From Narthecium ossifragum (taxonomy: Eukaryota; Streptophyta; Magnoliopsida; Dioscoreales; Nartheciaceae), in contig OY986971.1 in assembly GCA_963920575.1 (NCBI GenBank), positions 9,488,779 to 9,552,778 on the forward strand: a stretch of DNA of 64,000 nt, in the 5' to 3' direction. The notes beneath the pieces were generated by a model, which saw only the letters and a list, made by a program, of their open reading frames with translations, was not told the DNA's origin and did not search any database. Position numbers and translations under genes: made by a program. Positions 12,501-25,553 of this stretch are shown here, in pieces (position 1 is the stretch's first letter; each line of letters opens with the position of its first letter).

Positions 12501-15042
12501 TGAAGCATACAGAGCAACGAAGATGCTCGAGAGTATTGCCAAAAGCACACTCCCTACAACAACAAGAGGCCATAGAAGGATAGCCAAACCAGCAATAGGC
12601 ACACATGCTGTTTCAAGGAAGGGCCCTTCTCGGCTTATTAGGTCATGTAACAATCTCTGCCAACCTTTGAATAGCATATAAGGACTCTTTATTACTGCAA
12701 TCAGAGAATAAAGAGGAATATCCACAACCAGGCCAATTAGGGCCACAGCAATACATGAAGGAACCTCCGCCAACCTGCAAAAATCAATTGGAATTACAAC
12801 TGAAAAGAATTAAAGAATCATGCTTAGGAAAATTGCACCGAGTACAAAACATTCATGATAACTTGAAAAACTAGAAGGCCATCAGCTGCGAGCATTAATC
12901 TTTTCCTATTATGCTCGGTAGTTTTCCAAAATAGGCTACAAATACTATTGCAGAAGAAAGTATAAAACTTATGTGGTAGCTCAAGAGCAACTTATTGACG
13001 TTTAGCAAGCTTTACTACTTGGTAAATTTGGTAGCTAATGAATGAATGAACGGTTTATAAGCTTGTCAGTGGAAACAAAAAAAAAAGAGGTCTGTACCGA
13101 TATATTAGTGATTGTTCATGAATATACATCTATATACTCAGGTACTGATCATAAGATCCCATTGGCAGGAACTCTTTTTGCCAACCATTATTAAGCAACC
13201 TCACATTTTAAGACTAAAGTTCTAGTTTCATTTTTTGAGCTAAACCATCACCTATTTTTGAGCTAAAGTTATTCCTTTTATTGGACTAGATGAGCTAGAG
13301 GATATTTTTGAGCTAAAGAAAAATTGGTTCTTAGGTACACAACGGAACATTTGAAATTGTTTAGCTAACAGAACAACCTAAAAGGCGAACCTACTTTCTT
13401 AACATGGAAACACTTGGTGTAAATTCAGCAAGCTATATACTATATCTCTAAGCAATTGAGGAAAAGAAGTGCTGAGAAGATAGAAATACCTAATAGAATA
13501 AGGATGGTGATCACCAGAGGATTCCCGTAGTTCTTTCAAGTAGAATGGGTATGAATGGTAGCAAATATCAGCAAAATCTCTGACAACAGTGCAACTCCCT
13601 TTAACGGTTCCCCATGTTCCATCCTATTTGAAAAGAAATAACGAGTTGCTGCTAGTAATCAAATTACTGATTTCGTGATCAGGTAAAGAAGACAGTCAGA
13701 GCATATAAAAGAAACCATTCTCATTTACCACAATGCTGTGAAGGAACTTCTTTGCTTCACTGTTCTGTCTAAAGGCCTCAAAAGTTGACACCCATGGAGT
13801 GAAGAAACCGTAGCCAAGTCCAACAAGGATGCTCCCCAAGATGGCAAGGCCTAGCCAGATGACAAACAGTACGGGCAGTACGAAAAGGATTGCAAATTTG
13901 AGAGTTGCAGTGACCCGATTAGTCCTGCATTCAAGTTAACCATAGTACAAAGAATCATTTAGTATCACTCAACAAAATCAAGATTTTATGAGAAGAAAAG
14001 AGAATGACTAAGAACGTTTAGAAGAAAAGAAAGCGGCAACAAATCTCTATCTCACAATTGGCTTAACTTGACCTGAAGTTAATCAAGATTGGTGGAGTGA
14101 ACTTAACGGATGTAAATAAAACCTAACAGCAGCTGGTTTCTTACATATGCTTATAAGAAGAAACAGCAATCAAATCGCAAATCTCGCATGATCTAGTAGG
14201 GTATATGCAAAAACATCCAAAAGTAATATACTCATAAGATTTGCTTATAAAAGTACGAGCACATGAGCAGTTTGAATCCAAATGAAATGCAACTGAAACT
14301 CGCACTAAGCTAATCTCCTGTAATAAGCAAGTGAACCAACTAGCCGAATCTTTCTTCTTCCCCTCTCGAAAACATTCAATCAAATGTTTCTTTTTAATTA
14401 AGCCAACTGGCTCAAAGCATCAAAATCCCCACAGGCAAAGATTCCTTTCCTCAGATAACCGCAACCAGCAAAAAAGTTCACAACCTTTGGATGCTCTCCC
14501 ATCCGCTAAGACCAATCAACAAAACCGGAGCTCAAATTTGATAAAGAACTCAATTCTTGAGGACCCAGCTGACATCATCATCTAACATGTACTTTTACCA
14601 AAAAAATTTACAGCCAAAACATAACTGAACTTTCCCGAATTTTCATAGATATAAAGAAGAAGAAAATCTTAGAACTCACTTGACCACAGTATAAACAGTC
14701 CACACCACATGCGCCGGAAAAAGCCCAAGAATGACCCCAATATTCCCGATGATCATCAGCAGCCCGGCGACCGGCCCCACTAGCAACCCTGCAACCAAGA
14801 ACACCACCACCACCACCAACAATCGGTTACAAACAACAAAAAAAAATCCCAACTTTAGCCAAGCAAAAAGCTCCACCAAGGAACCCAAATCCCCCAAAAC
14901 CTTTCAGCGCCCCGAGGAAGAGAGCCAAGCAGAAGGCGAAGACGACATAAGCCACCGTCAAGAAGCTCTGCAGCGACTCCAGCGGCGCCGCATAGTTGGT
15001 CTTGAACCACCTCACCACCGGAGCTCCCGAAGACGACGACAT
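9583..15042 (-). CDS. At3g27390-family multi-pass membrane protein, nine exons
   Basis: Complete gene. Exons in coding order: 15042-14901, 14788-14680, 13924-13729, 13623-13490, 12774-12486, 12380-12274, 12115-11950, 11332-10887 and 9757-9583 (TAA). All introns are GT-AG and reading phases match at every junction, giving 587 residues, close to the roughly 590 typical of the family. The N-terminal half is strongly hydrophobic: SFLTVAYVVFAFCLALFLGA, GLLMIIGNIGVILGLFPAHV, FAILFVLPVLFVIWLGLAIL and IAGLAILLWPLVVVGSVLLA are probable membrane segments. Signature strings include VAEFDEYTNDWLYLREG, NRPEDKLLDWFFHPVMVLKE, MEAWDNG and KFPTYRRRFRQVVK. Between them is a low-complexity Ser-rich linker (about residues 335-355). 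The family is annotated in plants as uncharacterised membrane proteins; no reaction is known, and I infer none. An in-frame ATG at 15084 would add 14 residues; I chose 15042 because the residues between fit no family pattern. Confidence 0.93.
12381..12485 (-). other. 105-nt in-frame, stop-free intron of the membrane-protein gene
   Basis: This intron separates SVVVYQ from ERSFKRGVAF. It is 105 nt, begins GT, ends CCGCAG, and its length is a multiple of three with no stop in the reading frame. If retained it would add 35 residues. Known family members continue directly from YQ into the following exon sequence, so splicing is the expected main form. Confidence 0.75.
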
Positions 15043-15268
15043 GCTCTCCAGCGAGGAGATTGGAGCAATACCATATACAATCAAAGACTGCCAACCTCCA
15101 CAGCGCTAGGAAAGGAAGCAGCCAATAAGAGAGAGATAGGTAGAGAAAGAAAGAGACCCAGAAGAAGAAGAAGATGGCAAGCCAAAGCTGGGAAGATTCA
15201 AAGAAGGGAGGAGAAGCCTATGGAGACCATCACCACCACCACCAACTGTTCTCTACGGAGCCAACCAC

Positions 15269-15280
15269 CCTTTAAATACA
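15269..15280 (-). promoter_or_regulatory. TATA-like box of the membrane-protein gene
   Basis: On the minus strand the sequence reads TGTATTTAAAGG, about 230 bp upstream of the chosen ATG at 15042. The intervening stretch is rich in GGTGGTGGTG and TCTTCTTCTTC, as plant 5' leaders often are. Position and match are plausible, but no transcript evidence is available. Confidence 0.35.
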
Positions 15281-16356
15281 GAGAGGCATTCTAGAGAAGA
15301 AAGAAAGACGACGGAGGACTTGACTTTTATTATTACAGAATATTGGGTGGTAATTGGTAATTCGTGAGTTCTTAAAAACAAATTAAACATTATACTTAAT
15401 CTAACAATATAGTGTTTTAAGGATTATTATTATTATTATTGTTTTAATTAGATGAGTCCGGGACCAGGTTACAGGAGAAAATTGCTGAATATTTTTAGTA
15501 ATTTTGTTGACAAACCCGATTTTATAATTAGGCGGAAGCGTCCTATAATTTCTTTCTTTCTGTTATAAGATCGGCCGCACCCGCTTACCTCACCGTGAAA
15601 GCGACAACACTGATAATTTCGTAAAATGTCTAAAAACTCATTAATTTTTTTTTATTTATAAAAAAGTCACTTTTCGCTTTTCTTTTATTTTCCCTTTTTT
15701 GGGGGGTTTTTCTTAATAAAGAAGGATTAAAAACACTGATATTCAAAAAAGAAATAGAAAAAAACCACCTCTATATATATAGAGCAACTAATGTGGGCCC
15801 GTGTCATCTTATAAGTTTTAATTTATAAATGTTTGTTTTTCAGTTATACGTCCACTGTTTAGTTGCATAGCTAGTGCCACTTATATATGTTTTTTATTTA
15901 TTTATGTTTATTCTTCAGTAACAAACCCACTGATGGATGATCCGTAGTTTTATTTCCCTCGAGCAATTCCTGTGAAGCCAAAGGTCCTATAATCTGTCGG
16001 TATTATGACATCAACCCCCCGCCAGTTAGGACCCGTTTTGGCGGCCATTGGTTGACTGGGGAAGGAGACAAACTGATCAGCTGTAAGGCACCAGAACATG
16101 AGACGGCAAAATGGAGCAGTGAGACGATGCCACGTCGAACAGAATAAAGAATATAGATAGTATCTTGGTCTGCAAAGGATCCGGAAAGGCTGGTCAGAAA
16201 GAACATTTGCAGGAGGGATTTTTGGGCCGTAATGCATGACCGATGACGTGTGACACACACACAACTCAACTCACTCTTCCCCTCTCTCACTTCTCTCTCT
16301 CTCTTTTCATCCATGTTGATGTTGATGAGGGGGATGGGGATGGGAGGTACTGATTT
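15281..16356. other. Upstream intergenic region of the membrane-protein gene
   Basis: AT-rich, without recognisable genes. It includes an (ATT)6 microsatellite at 15423-15440, homopolymer-rich DNA around 15640-15720, a CTATATATATAG palindrome near 15771, and a short CA/TC-rich tract at 16245-16310. Any distal promoter elements of the minus-strand gene would lie here. Confidence 0.5.
15423..15440. repeat. (ATT)6 microsatellite
   Basis: Six uninterrupted ATT units directly visible, upstream of the membrane-protein gene. Confidence 0.9.
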
Positions 16357-17299
16357 TGTTAGGAATTTGACGGTAAGGGAATCAAGATGAATAGGAAAGC
16401 AATAGAAGAAGAAGAAGACTCCGGATTTTAACGTGAAAAACCTTCCGGTAAATTACCGTAAAGGAAAAACCACGAGAAGAAGGGTTTCACTGTGTGATGA
16501 GATTTGCAGAGTCAATCTCTCTAACTCTCACATATAAATCTTTCTTCCCTCCCAGTAGTACATTCTACGTACTTACAGATCTCTCTGTCTCTCTGCTTTC
16601 TCTCAAGTCTCTACAACCCTAATTCTTCTTGGCTGCCACCCGTTGCTATTCCTATCAAGCCTTACGGAACAACACCCACACCTTTATATAGTAGTTTAAC
16701 TTATACAATGAGTTCTACAACCATTGGATCAACCACCTTCGTAGCCAACTGTCCGATCATGAAAGAAAGGTTGTGCATAGATCTCTTCTCTTCGGATGCA
16801 CACTAACAGCCAATGAGCATTTAATGCTCAACCCAACCTTCAATCAATGCAAGTGGGACCCGGTTTCCATTAATGCTTGAAGTACAATGATTGCCCTATG
16901 CAACTGCTCTCGGAGCCATTCGTCCACCGCAATCCTCGATGAGGGAATTGATTCCCTCGAGACTCGACAGGCACTCACTCTTGAACAACTTCGACGCCTC
17001 AATGCCTCGACTTCGACGCCTCCATGCCTCGACCTTCGACGCTTCGACGCCTCAAGGCCTTGACCTTTGACGCCTCCATGCCTCAAGGCCTCGACCTTCG
17101 ACGCCTCCGAGCTCGACGCCTCCGCCGCATCTGGTTACTTCGATCAACCAGCTCCGTTTGTTGAGGTCTCATGATGAGAGAACCCCAACAGCCTCTAAGT
17201 CTCGAGCACAACCCGTCGACGCCTCGACGTCAATGCCAAACTTGACCTCTATCGACCATGCTCGTCGACGCCAATCTCATGGGAAGGGATTTCCCAACA
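16357..17299 (+). mobile_element. 943-bp solo LTR
   Basis: Starts TGTTAGGAATTTGACGG and ends TTCCCAACA, and is flanked by a perfect 5-bp TSD GATTT (16352-16356 and 17300-17304). No internal region or second LTR is present, so it is a solo LTR left by LTR-LTR recombination. The leading TGTTAGGAATT and the nearby TTAACGTGAAAAACC are features I associate with Copia-type LTRs; the family call is inference. The interior has a repeated CTCGACCTTCGACGCCTC-like minisatellite at about 16975-17120. Confidence 0.85.
16975..17125. repeat. Degenerate TTCGACGCCTC minisatellite inside the solo LTR
   Basis: Short units such as CTTCGACGCCTC and ATGCCTCGAC recur about ten times with small changes. Reading frames here are repeat artefacts. 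Confidence 0.75.
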
Positions 17300-17304
17300 G
17301 ATTT

Positions 17305-18064
17305 ATGATGAAAACTATGTATGATAAAAACTATGAATGATAGTTGGGGATTCATTGCGTGAGTTTGGTTGGCGTGTGCTTCGTGTCATCTCATCTTTAA
17401 AATATTAAGAAACTATCAATACTCAAACTACAAGGCCTGTGCGTGTATGATGCCGGTTGATTCATGCGAATCAAACATGTCGTTAGTTTTTGGATACATC
17501 AAGGACGAGGTCAGTTATTTTTTCTCTTAGAAAATGTTGTCTTTCATGATATATTTACCTTGGGATCTTGATAATATCTTTTTTTTCTTGAAAATAGTTT
17601 AAAAGTACCTTATGCATGCATATGTATGTAAATATTCAATTGGAATGTGTCATCTCTGATGAGTCTATCTAAAAATACCAAATTTCTTCTAGAAAGAAGA
17701 AAAATAGGAGTCAAATGGAGCTCGATTCTTCCAAGCTTGACGGCAAAGAATTTGGCTTGCATGACGCATGGATACAAGTTTTCCTCAAAGATAGGCAAAG
17801 ATGTCAACGACACAACGAGAAGGACGTAGCAACCTAGATATTATTTGTGCAAATTGTTAAACAATTTGCTACCATATAACAATTAAAGGGGTTACTTGAT
17901 TAGACCCGTAATAAATATTATCCTAATTGAGACGTAGCAACGTCAAAGATCAGATATGTATTTGATATGTGCTGACGGCGAAGTTATTCAATTTGACGCT
18001 ACAATGACGTTGACTATTGCCACAAGGCACATGATGCGACAGCTTATGCTGTTCATGTGCCGGG
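17305..18064. other. Non-coding spacer before the transposon nest
   Basis: No gene, RNA or transposon end recognised. A short tandem of ATGATAAAAACTATG-like phrases lies just after the solo LTR (about 17306-17340). Confidence 0.4.
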
Positions 18065-18072
18065 AAAACCTT

Positions 18073-19040
18073 GAATCTTTTTTTGTCATTTAAGACCCTC
18101 CATAGACCCATTTGGCATTTTAGGACCCGAGCTTAATTTTTTTGCATGACAGGACCCTCTTTGATTTAAATGTCCTTTATCACTTTATATATCACTTTTC
18201 ATGTATCAATAATTTATAATATGAAATCCACTTACATATAATACATAAAACCCACTCTACATGATCATAAAAAAAACCCATCATCTTCTTCATCTCCAAC
18301 ATCTTCTCCATTCTTTCCACTGAACCCATTCCTCCACTATTACCTTCTCTCATTTTAAGTCATTAACTCTTAACTTATGCTTCTCATACATCCTCTTCTT
18401 CACCCTCAATCGTTTTCTTCTCATTTTTCAACTAAACTTATTACTCATAATCATCTTCTCTCATTTTTCAACCATGCCCTCTCTCGCAGCTCTTCTTTTC
18501 ACCGACCAAGTCACTCTAGCATCATTTATGCAGGTATTCAACCCTCATTCCCTCCCGTTATGAATTTTTTGTCATTTAGGACCCTCCATGAACCCATTTG
18601 GCACTTTAGGACTCCAAGCTTAATTTTTTGCATGATAGGACCTCTCTTTAATTTAAATGCCCTTATCACTTTACATGTCACCTCTCATACATCAATAGTT
18701 TATAATATAAAATCTTCTTATATATAATACATAAAACCCACTGTGCATGATCCTAAAAAAACCCATCATCTTTTTTCTCCCCCAGCATCTTCTCCATTCT
18801 TACCACCGAACCGTTCCTCCACTATTATCTTCTCTCATATTAAGCCATTAACTCTTAACTTATGCTTCTCATATATCCTCCTTTCCACCCCTCAATCATT
18901 TTCTTCTCATTTTTCAATTAAACTTATTACTCAACATCATCTCCTCTCATCTTTCAACACCCTTAACCATGCCACTCTCGCAGCTCTTCTTTTAACTGAC
19001 TAAATCACTTTAGCATCATTTATGCAGGTATTCAACACTC
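18073..19040 (+). repeat. Tandem duplication of the left arm of the long-TIR element
   Basis: Two successive copies, 18073-18558 and 18559-19040, share phrases such as GGACCCTCCAT, ACCCATTTGGCA, TTGCATGA(C/T)AGGACC and TTTATGCAGGTATTCAAC. Only the second continues into the rest of the element. The right arm is single, so the duplication is confined to the left end. Confidence 0.85.
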
Positions 19041-19439
19041 ATTCCCCATTATTTTCAAACAAAAGCATTACTAGGAACCCAACTCGTTACTATAACAACC
19101 CTTTCGACCTCAAAATATTCATTTTTGACACTTTGTGTGAATTAAAGTTGTAGTTCTTTAAATCCTCTTTTCAACATATCAAAAATCACCTCAATCATAG
19201 ATTGGATGAGAAAGTAATAAAAAAAAACCACTATGTTACATTGATAAATATGCACAAAATTCAATAAGCACGCACACAATTTGCACAAATATGCGCACAG
19301 CCTTTAACGGCCAATTCGCCTTCAAAACTTTTGATTTTGACATTTTTTTGTGAGTTAAAGTTGTAGCATTTTAATCTTCTTTCTAGCCCATCTAAAATCA
19401 CCTAACATGGAGGTAGGATGAGAAACTTATGCTAAAAAA

Positions 19440-19860
19440 ATTGAATTGTGTCGATAAAAACGCCAAGGATTCGATAAATAGGCACATAATTGGATAAATA
19501 TGCGCATAATTCACTAATTGTGTGTACACTTAGATAAATACGCATAAAATTCAATAAAATACTCGTAGAATTGGATAAGTGTGCCTATAATTTGATAAGT
19601 ACATGTACAATTAGATAAATACATGTAAAATTCAATAAATTACACACATCAATTGATAAGTACAAGAATAATTTGATAAATATGTGTAAAGTCCAATAAT
19701 ACGTGTATGTATCGAATGCTGCAAGTATTTATGAGATTCTGCATGTATTTATCGAATTTTGCTCATATTTTGTAGTTTTACAAGTATTTATCAAATTCTG
19801 TGGGTATTTATCGAATATACGCATACTTATCGAATTCTGCGAGTATTTATCTGGGCCTGG
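19440..19860. repeat. Palindromic minisatellite core of the long-TIR element
   Basis: Left half (19440-19690) repeats units like GATAAATACGCATAAAATTC about 12 times. Right half (19705-19855) repeats the reverse complement form GTATTTATCGAATTCTGC about seven times. The switch of orientation near 19695 makes the array itself an inverted repeat at the centre of an element whose outer arms are also inverted. Confidence 0.85.
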
Positions 19861-20343
19861 GCACCTCGGTTTTTTTTTATATAACTTTCTCAAAATCAAA
19901 GGTCTACAGCTTTAATTCATAAAAAAATTGTCAAAATGGAATGTTTTAAGGGTCGAATGAGTGTATTTTTTCAAATTGTGTGCATGTGCTTATCGAATTT
20001 TGTGCGTGTTCATAGGCACATGTAGGATTTTTTATCATAATTTTCTCATCCAACCTATCGATTGAGATGATTGTTGATGCGTTGGGGATAGGATTCAAAT
20101 GAGTACAACTTTCATTGACAAGAAAAAATTATCAAATTGGAATGTTTTGAGGGTCGAATGGGCTGTTAAAGTAATGAGTTAAGTTATTGTAATGGGTTTG
20201 TTTGAAAACAATAGGGATTGAGTGGTGAAATACCCACATAAATGATGTTAGATTGACGTGGTCGGTGAAAAGAAGTGAAAAAGAAGAGCCGGAAGAGATG
20301 CCATGGTTGAGAGTGTTGAAACATAAGAGAAGATGAGGTTGAG

Positions 20344-21817
20344 TGACGCGTCTTGAAATATATCGTTAAGTGAATTAAAAGCGGTCAAAAGAATTTGTTG
20401 GACTATTAATTAACTACAATGTAGTTAGTGGAAGTACGAGTCGAGTCCTCGAGAAATTGAATGATCGAATTAGTAAATGTAATATAATCTCTATAATAGT
20501 TGAAAACATTAGGATTGATTCTTGAAGTATTCTAACTAAAGAATTCTAAAAGCAATTAAGGCGAAAATTTATCAATAAAGAAATCATAGGGAATTCCAAT
20601 CCAAATTAGAGTCTAAATGTCTTCTCTATGAATTATGATGAATGACACCTAAAAGAGATGGTCGAAATTGGAGATCAACGAGTGTAGGAATAGTATTGTT
20701 CGTCACTAATGAGACGTCGGGTTAGGATCATCTCATCGCGTGAATTGCAAAGTTAAAATCCGTGATCGAGACTTTAATTCGATCACAACTCAACAATCTC
20801 CGAATTAAGGTTATATCGTTGGCAAGAAATCATGCCTTTGTATGAATAATGTCTTGGATTGAGATAGCTTTCATACCTCAATCCTATCCACCATCTAAGA
20901 CAAGAATGGTAGGTAGGATAGTGATGGCTTGGGGTGATTCTAGCACCTCAAGATCCTATTCTAAGATCAAGGATCCCTCCAAGAGAGTTGGTCATGGTTC
21001 TAGCATGACCTATTCATTGAGAAATTTAACCAAACACCTATCAAGCATCTAATTCTCGTACAATCACATGTAAGAAAATGCATCCCAACCATTCAACAAT
21101 GAATTTCATTAAAGAAACATGGAATTAAAGATGAATTCATACAAAGATCATCTCAAGAGAGTCATTACATCAAGTAACAAAAGAGAAATCTAAGAAAAGA
21201 ATCTAAGACATCAATGAATTCACAAGGAGAGAGGGTTTAGCTACTCATCTTGGGTAGGAGATCCATGGAGGAGGAGGTTTGATCCATCTTCTCCATCAAA
21301 TTCTACCTTTAGAGCCCTAAATCCCTAAGAATTAGAAGAGAAATCTCAATCTCTCTCTACCTCTCTCTAGAGTTCCAAGGAGGGAAGAACGCTAGAGAAA
21401 AGATCCCAAAATGAGAGCCGAAATCCCTATTTATAGGCCCAAAGTCGTGGACGATCGGATTAGATCCAAACCGTCTATGTTTACCCGTCAACAGGGCTGG
21501 GATCGATTCAAAGTAGACTTGGATCAATCCAAACTGTAGATCTTGAGGATTCTAAAGGCTGGGATCGATCCGAACAGATCTTTGATCCATCCACTCTACA
21601 AAACTGAAAACGAGGCTCTGGAAAGAGCTTTTGGATCGATCCAGACAAGTTTGGATCGATCCACCATTCAGAGCCTAGGATGGCTCTCTGGATGGAAAAT
21701 TTGGATCGATCCAGAATCAGCCTGGATCAATCCCAAGGTTATTAATTCCACCTTTTCTTCATATTTTGCTCTTTTTCCTCATGAAATCAATGTAAGTCTT
21801 TGATAGGGCATAGAAAC
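20344..21817 (-). mobile_element. Left LTR of a composite TGATRA..CA-type element
   Basis: On the minus strand it ends GACGCGTCA at 20344, preceded on the + strand by TSD TTGAG (20339-20343). Content matches the solo LTR at 33090-37916 in the same order: tandem TTGGATCGATCCAGA palindromes, a TATAAATAGGG leader-type TATA box (minus strand, about 21428-21440), and cloverleaf-like AATTCGTC/GCGACGAG phrases. Its minus-strand 5' end (which should begin TGATA) is missing, so it is truncated by about 100-200 bp where the next LTR begins. No gag or pol. Confidence 0.75.
21485..21740. repeat. TTGGATCGATCCA palindrome array (left composite LTR)
   Basis: About eight copies of GGATCGATCC or one-base variants (GGATCAATCC, GGATCGATTC), often extended to TTGGATCGATCCAGA, spaced 15-50 bp apart. 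Confidence 0.9.
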
Positions 21818-23385
21818 TGTCGCGGCTTAACACACCCGGTCAAAATTATAAATTTATAATTGAACTACTAACTAACTACTTTGGGGGTAGCTAGCGATGA
21901 GTCCGAGTCGAATTCACAGGGAATGCGTATGGAAAAAATTAAAATACTAGGCGTAATCTAAGTGTTCCTATAAGGATAAAAAAGAAATGGTTTTTTTTAG
22001 GTTTTATGATATGGAAACTAAGAAATCATGTAACTGATTCAATGTGTAGAAAGAGGTCATAGGGGATCCCAATCTGGATTAGGTTCAACCGTAGCTTTTT
22101 TAATGGATTAAGGTGTGCAATCCTATCGAGACACTACAATGTCGATTACTTTGTGGCTAACAAAGGTCATCACTAACGAATAGCCGGGTAAGAACTATTC
22201 GTCGGAAAAGGTCTATGCTAGAAAGTCGACGATCGATGGACTAGCTTCGATCATCGCTAACAAGAAGTTCGGTTAGGATCATCTCGTCGCAAGAAATTCA
22301 GTTGTATGGAAAATGGTAATGGATCGAGGTGGTTGTAGCACCTCGCATCCAATACACTACAAGAGATGGAATAGAGGCTAGGTGTGAGGACCCGTTTCTC
22401 ACACCTAACTCGATCGCGTGGGTTGAGGGTCGTTTTCTGTTAATTTGGTTTCGCATCGGGTGCGATCAGATTGATCGTATTGCTCTTCTGACCCCAGGGG
22501 CAATTTGGTAAATTACGCTCGGTAGTCGATTTCATACCTGCGCAATGCATACACGGCCTTAGATTGATGTATGTGGTTGATTAGGACCTTAAGGGTGCCT
22601 TCGATCGGAAGATCGGAGCTCGATCGGAAAAGATCGAATCGGACGGTCAAGATCGGATCCTGATCTCTATAAATACCCAGACTTTCTCTCTCTTTCCCTT
22701 TCTTCTTCTTTCTTCCTCTCCTGTCGTTGTCTCTCTCTCTCTCCTACCGGCTGAGCTAGGGCTTGGAGTCGCGATCTTCGAGGAGCGGACCTTGGCGATT
22801 GAGCTTGGGGAATACGTGGACGAGCTGCCCTACTTGATCAAGTAGGTGTTTCTACCCCGATCGTATGATTGGGTTCTCCTAAGATAGCTTTATTGTGTTT
22901 TGATGTAGGAATACATGGTAGAATGTTGTGTAGCTTAATACATGGGTGTTATAGCTTGCTTAGAGTATCTCTACCATTTGGTTTTCGTATTTTATTGGAC
23001 GATTCTCGTATTATCGGCGGTTTGTCGGTTTTCAGCCGTTTAGACCTAGATTTGAGATTTAACCATCAAAATCGTGTTTTCTTCGTATCAATAGTTTTCC
23101 CATCATTTGTTACGCGTGCCTGCAAAGTTTCATCGATTTCTAATGAGCTTTGATAGATCAAATTCAAGAAATTGGATTTCTGGCGCTGTTCGTAGGAACT
23201 GTGCACCAAGCTAGACGGTTGACCGTTAGATCGACCGTCAGGCGTTGGCACGCTTATTTTTGGTCTCACGGTCGGCCGTCGGTTTGACCGTCGCATCGAC
23301 TGTGGCCTCACGGTCGACCGTCGGATCGACCGTCGCATCAACCGTGAGGCTCTGTCTCATTTTGGAGCTCCAAGGGGTGATGTCC

Positions 23386-25553
23386 TCTCACGCCCCGCCC
23401 CAATTTAATATAAAATATTCCATATTTCTAAAAAAAATCGGCATGACCCTTGGGCACGGGCACGTGAGATCACTAATACAATCTTTCAATCGCTAATAAT
23501 ACATAATTACAACATTCAATCACAACTATTTTTCTTTGTTTTTTTACAACCATTCACCACATCTAGGGGTACATACGCCCACAACAATTCAAATAATATA
23601 CATGATATTTAAGCCAAATCCACAATATACAATTTTGTTTCATATCCAACATATACATGCTTTATCATACATAAGAAAATAGATATAAGAATAAAGTGAC
23701 TCATCATCCTGAGACAGGACCTCCATGGCCTGCACTGGTCTCTGGCCTACCCATAGGTCCTCCTGCACAAAAACCAAAACCTAACACGAATGAGCTCTAA
23801 AGCCCAGTAGGAGTCACCAACTAAGACACTAGTGTACACCCACCTATCCTAGTATACTGCCCAAGTATGGTCTGGCTAGTATGGGAAAGTCTTACACGCA
23901 CAGTCGCCGCGTCCAGTCGTCAATGCTCGCCCATACCCCTATAGACTCTATACCCAGCCCCAGTATACTAGTATAGGTATAACATCCTATACTAGTTTAC
24001 TGATCCTAGTATGGTCTGGCTAGTCTGGGTAAGTTTTACACGCACAGTCACCGCGTCCGGCCGTCAATGCTCGCCCATACCTCTATAGACTCTATACCGG
24101 CCTCAGTACACTAGTATAGGCAACACATCCTCAATCCGATCACATCCTCAAGTCATATCTTCAATCAAATCAAATCCTCAACTCAGATCTAGTCATCAAC
24201 TTAGTCCCTAGCCTCCCTAGACTCTAACTAGTCTAGCTACAGGACCCGACTAGACCCAACCCTAACCCCAATCCTATCATGTATGCACAAGACAAGAACA
24301 TAGCAATAAAGCCAATAACAATCATCATAAATTCATACAATACCAAGAGACATCATAGCATAACATAGCATCGTATACACACACAACCATCACAACAGAA
24401 AAGCATGCACAACATAGCATTAACACAACAACACATCAATCCTAGGAGGAAACTCCTACCTTAAAAGGACAGTCAACGTGCGATCCCTAAGCCCGGGGGT
24501 CCACGCCACTCTCCGACACTCGACCACCGCTCAAACGATCGTCTAAAGCACACAAAGCAAGAACGATCAGGCAGGGCCCTAAAAGGAATTGAAAATACTA
24601 GAAATAGATGGCGCTCGAAAAACCGGTCGAACGACGCGAGAAACATCGAAAATGGGCATCGGAAGGCTGCGCACAGGGTGTCGGCTAGCGTACCAAGGCA
24701 ATAGATGCGCACCAAGGCAGCAGCTGCGCACGCGCATAGCATCGCCATCCTCCCCAGGAAGATCGCCGGAGCTCCGTCGGATCTCCAAACCAGGGTGCCC
24801 AAGCACCTGGTAGACAATTGCCAAAGGAGAAGAGAACCCGTGTGCTGATCCTAGCACAGGATCCCCAAGAAGGTTGCGCAGCCACGGCTGGGGAAATGGC
24901 CGGCCGGAACCTTGCCGGAAACCATGGCAGGGAGGAGGATCAAAGATCCCCTGCCATGGGTAATGCCGGACAGGGCTCGGAGATAGATGCCCGGACCACG
25001 GGGGTCCTGCCTCGGCGCTGCAGTCGCCGAGGGAGGTCCCCAACGCCGTCCGCAACACCTTCTCCGGCGACCCGTCGCCCGGAACCCATCTTCTCCCCAA
25101 AAACCCGCCGGAAAAACCCACAAAAAAGACGGAAAACAAAGGAAAACGAAGGATGGAGAAGCTAGAAGCTTACCTAAGCCAAGGAAGACGAAATCCGCGC
25201 GGGAGGCTCATCGGATCTACACTTTTCCCGGCGATCTCCACTTCTCTATCTCCCGGCTTCTTCCTCCCTTCTTCTCTTCTTCTTCTTCTTCTCCAGCGCC
25301 AGCGATCTCCCTTCCTCTCCATCGCCCTCTCGATCTCTCTCTCTTCTCTTGATCTCTCTTCTCTCGATTCCCTCTCCCCCGATCTCACTCTCTCTCTCAC
25401 TCGGGTTGGCAGCCAAAGAAAGGAGAAGGAGGAGCCTGGATTCTTCTAGAAAGGGGGGGGTATTTTGCAGAAAACACATCGCAAAACGAGAAACTACGCC
25501 AAAGCCCTCCAAATTTACATAAAAACCCGGAATTATACACTAAGGCCCTTACA
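23386..25553 (-). repeat. 3' LTR of the non-autonomous element
   Basis: 2168 bp, near identical to 26542-28723. Contains a duplicated module of about 137 bp (GTATGGTCTGGCTAGT and ACACGCACAGTC at about 23875 and 24012) and a CTCGATCTCTCTCTC pyrimidine tract. Open frames inside (24473-25139, minus) are present in both LTR copies and have no recognisable domain. Confidence 0.9.

Noticed and set aside
14731..15294. 187-codon + strand open frame
   Set aside because: It is antisense to exons 1-2 and the leader of the minus-strand membrane-protein gene, whose exon phases and family motifs are unambiguous.
19440..19860. Possible origin of replication or telomere-like repeat
   Set aside because: Degenerate AT-rich minisatellite lies exactly at the centre of the inverted-repeat transposon and is explained by it.
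24473..25139. Long open frames (114-190 codons) repeated at 27629-28307
   Set aside because: They lie in the two LTRs of one element, are GC-rich, have no domain, and differ in length between copies by indels.
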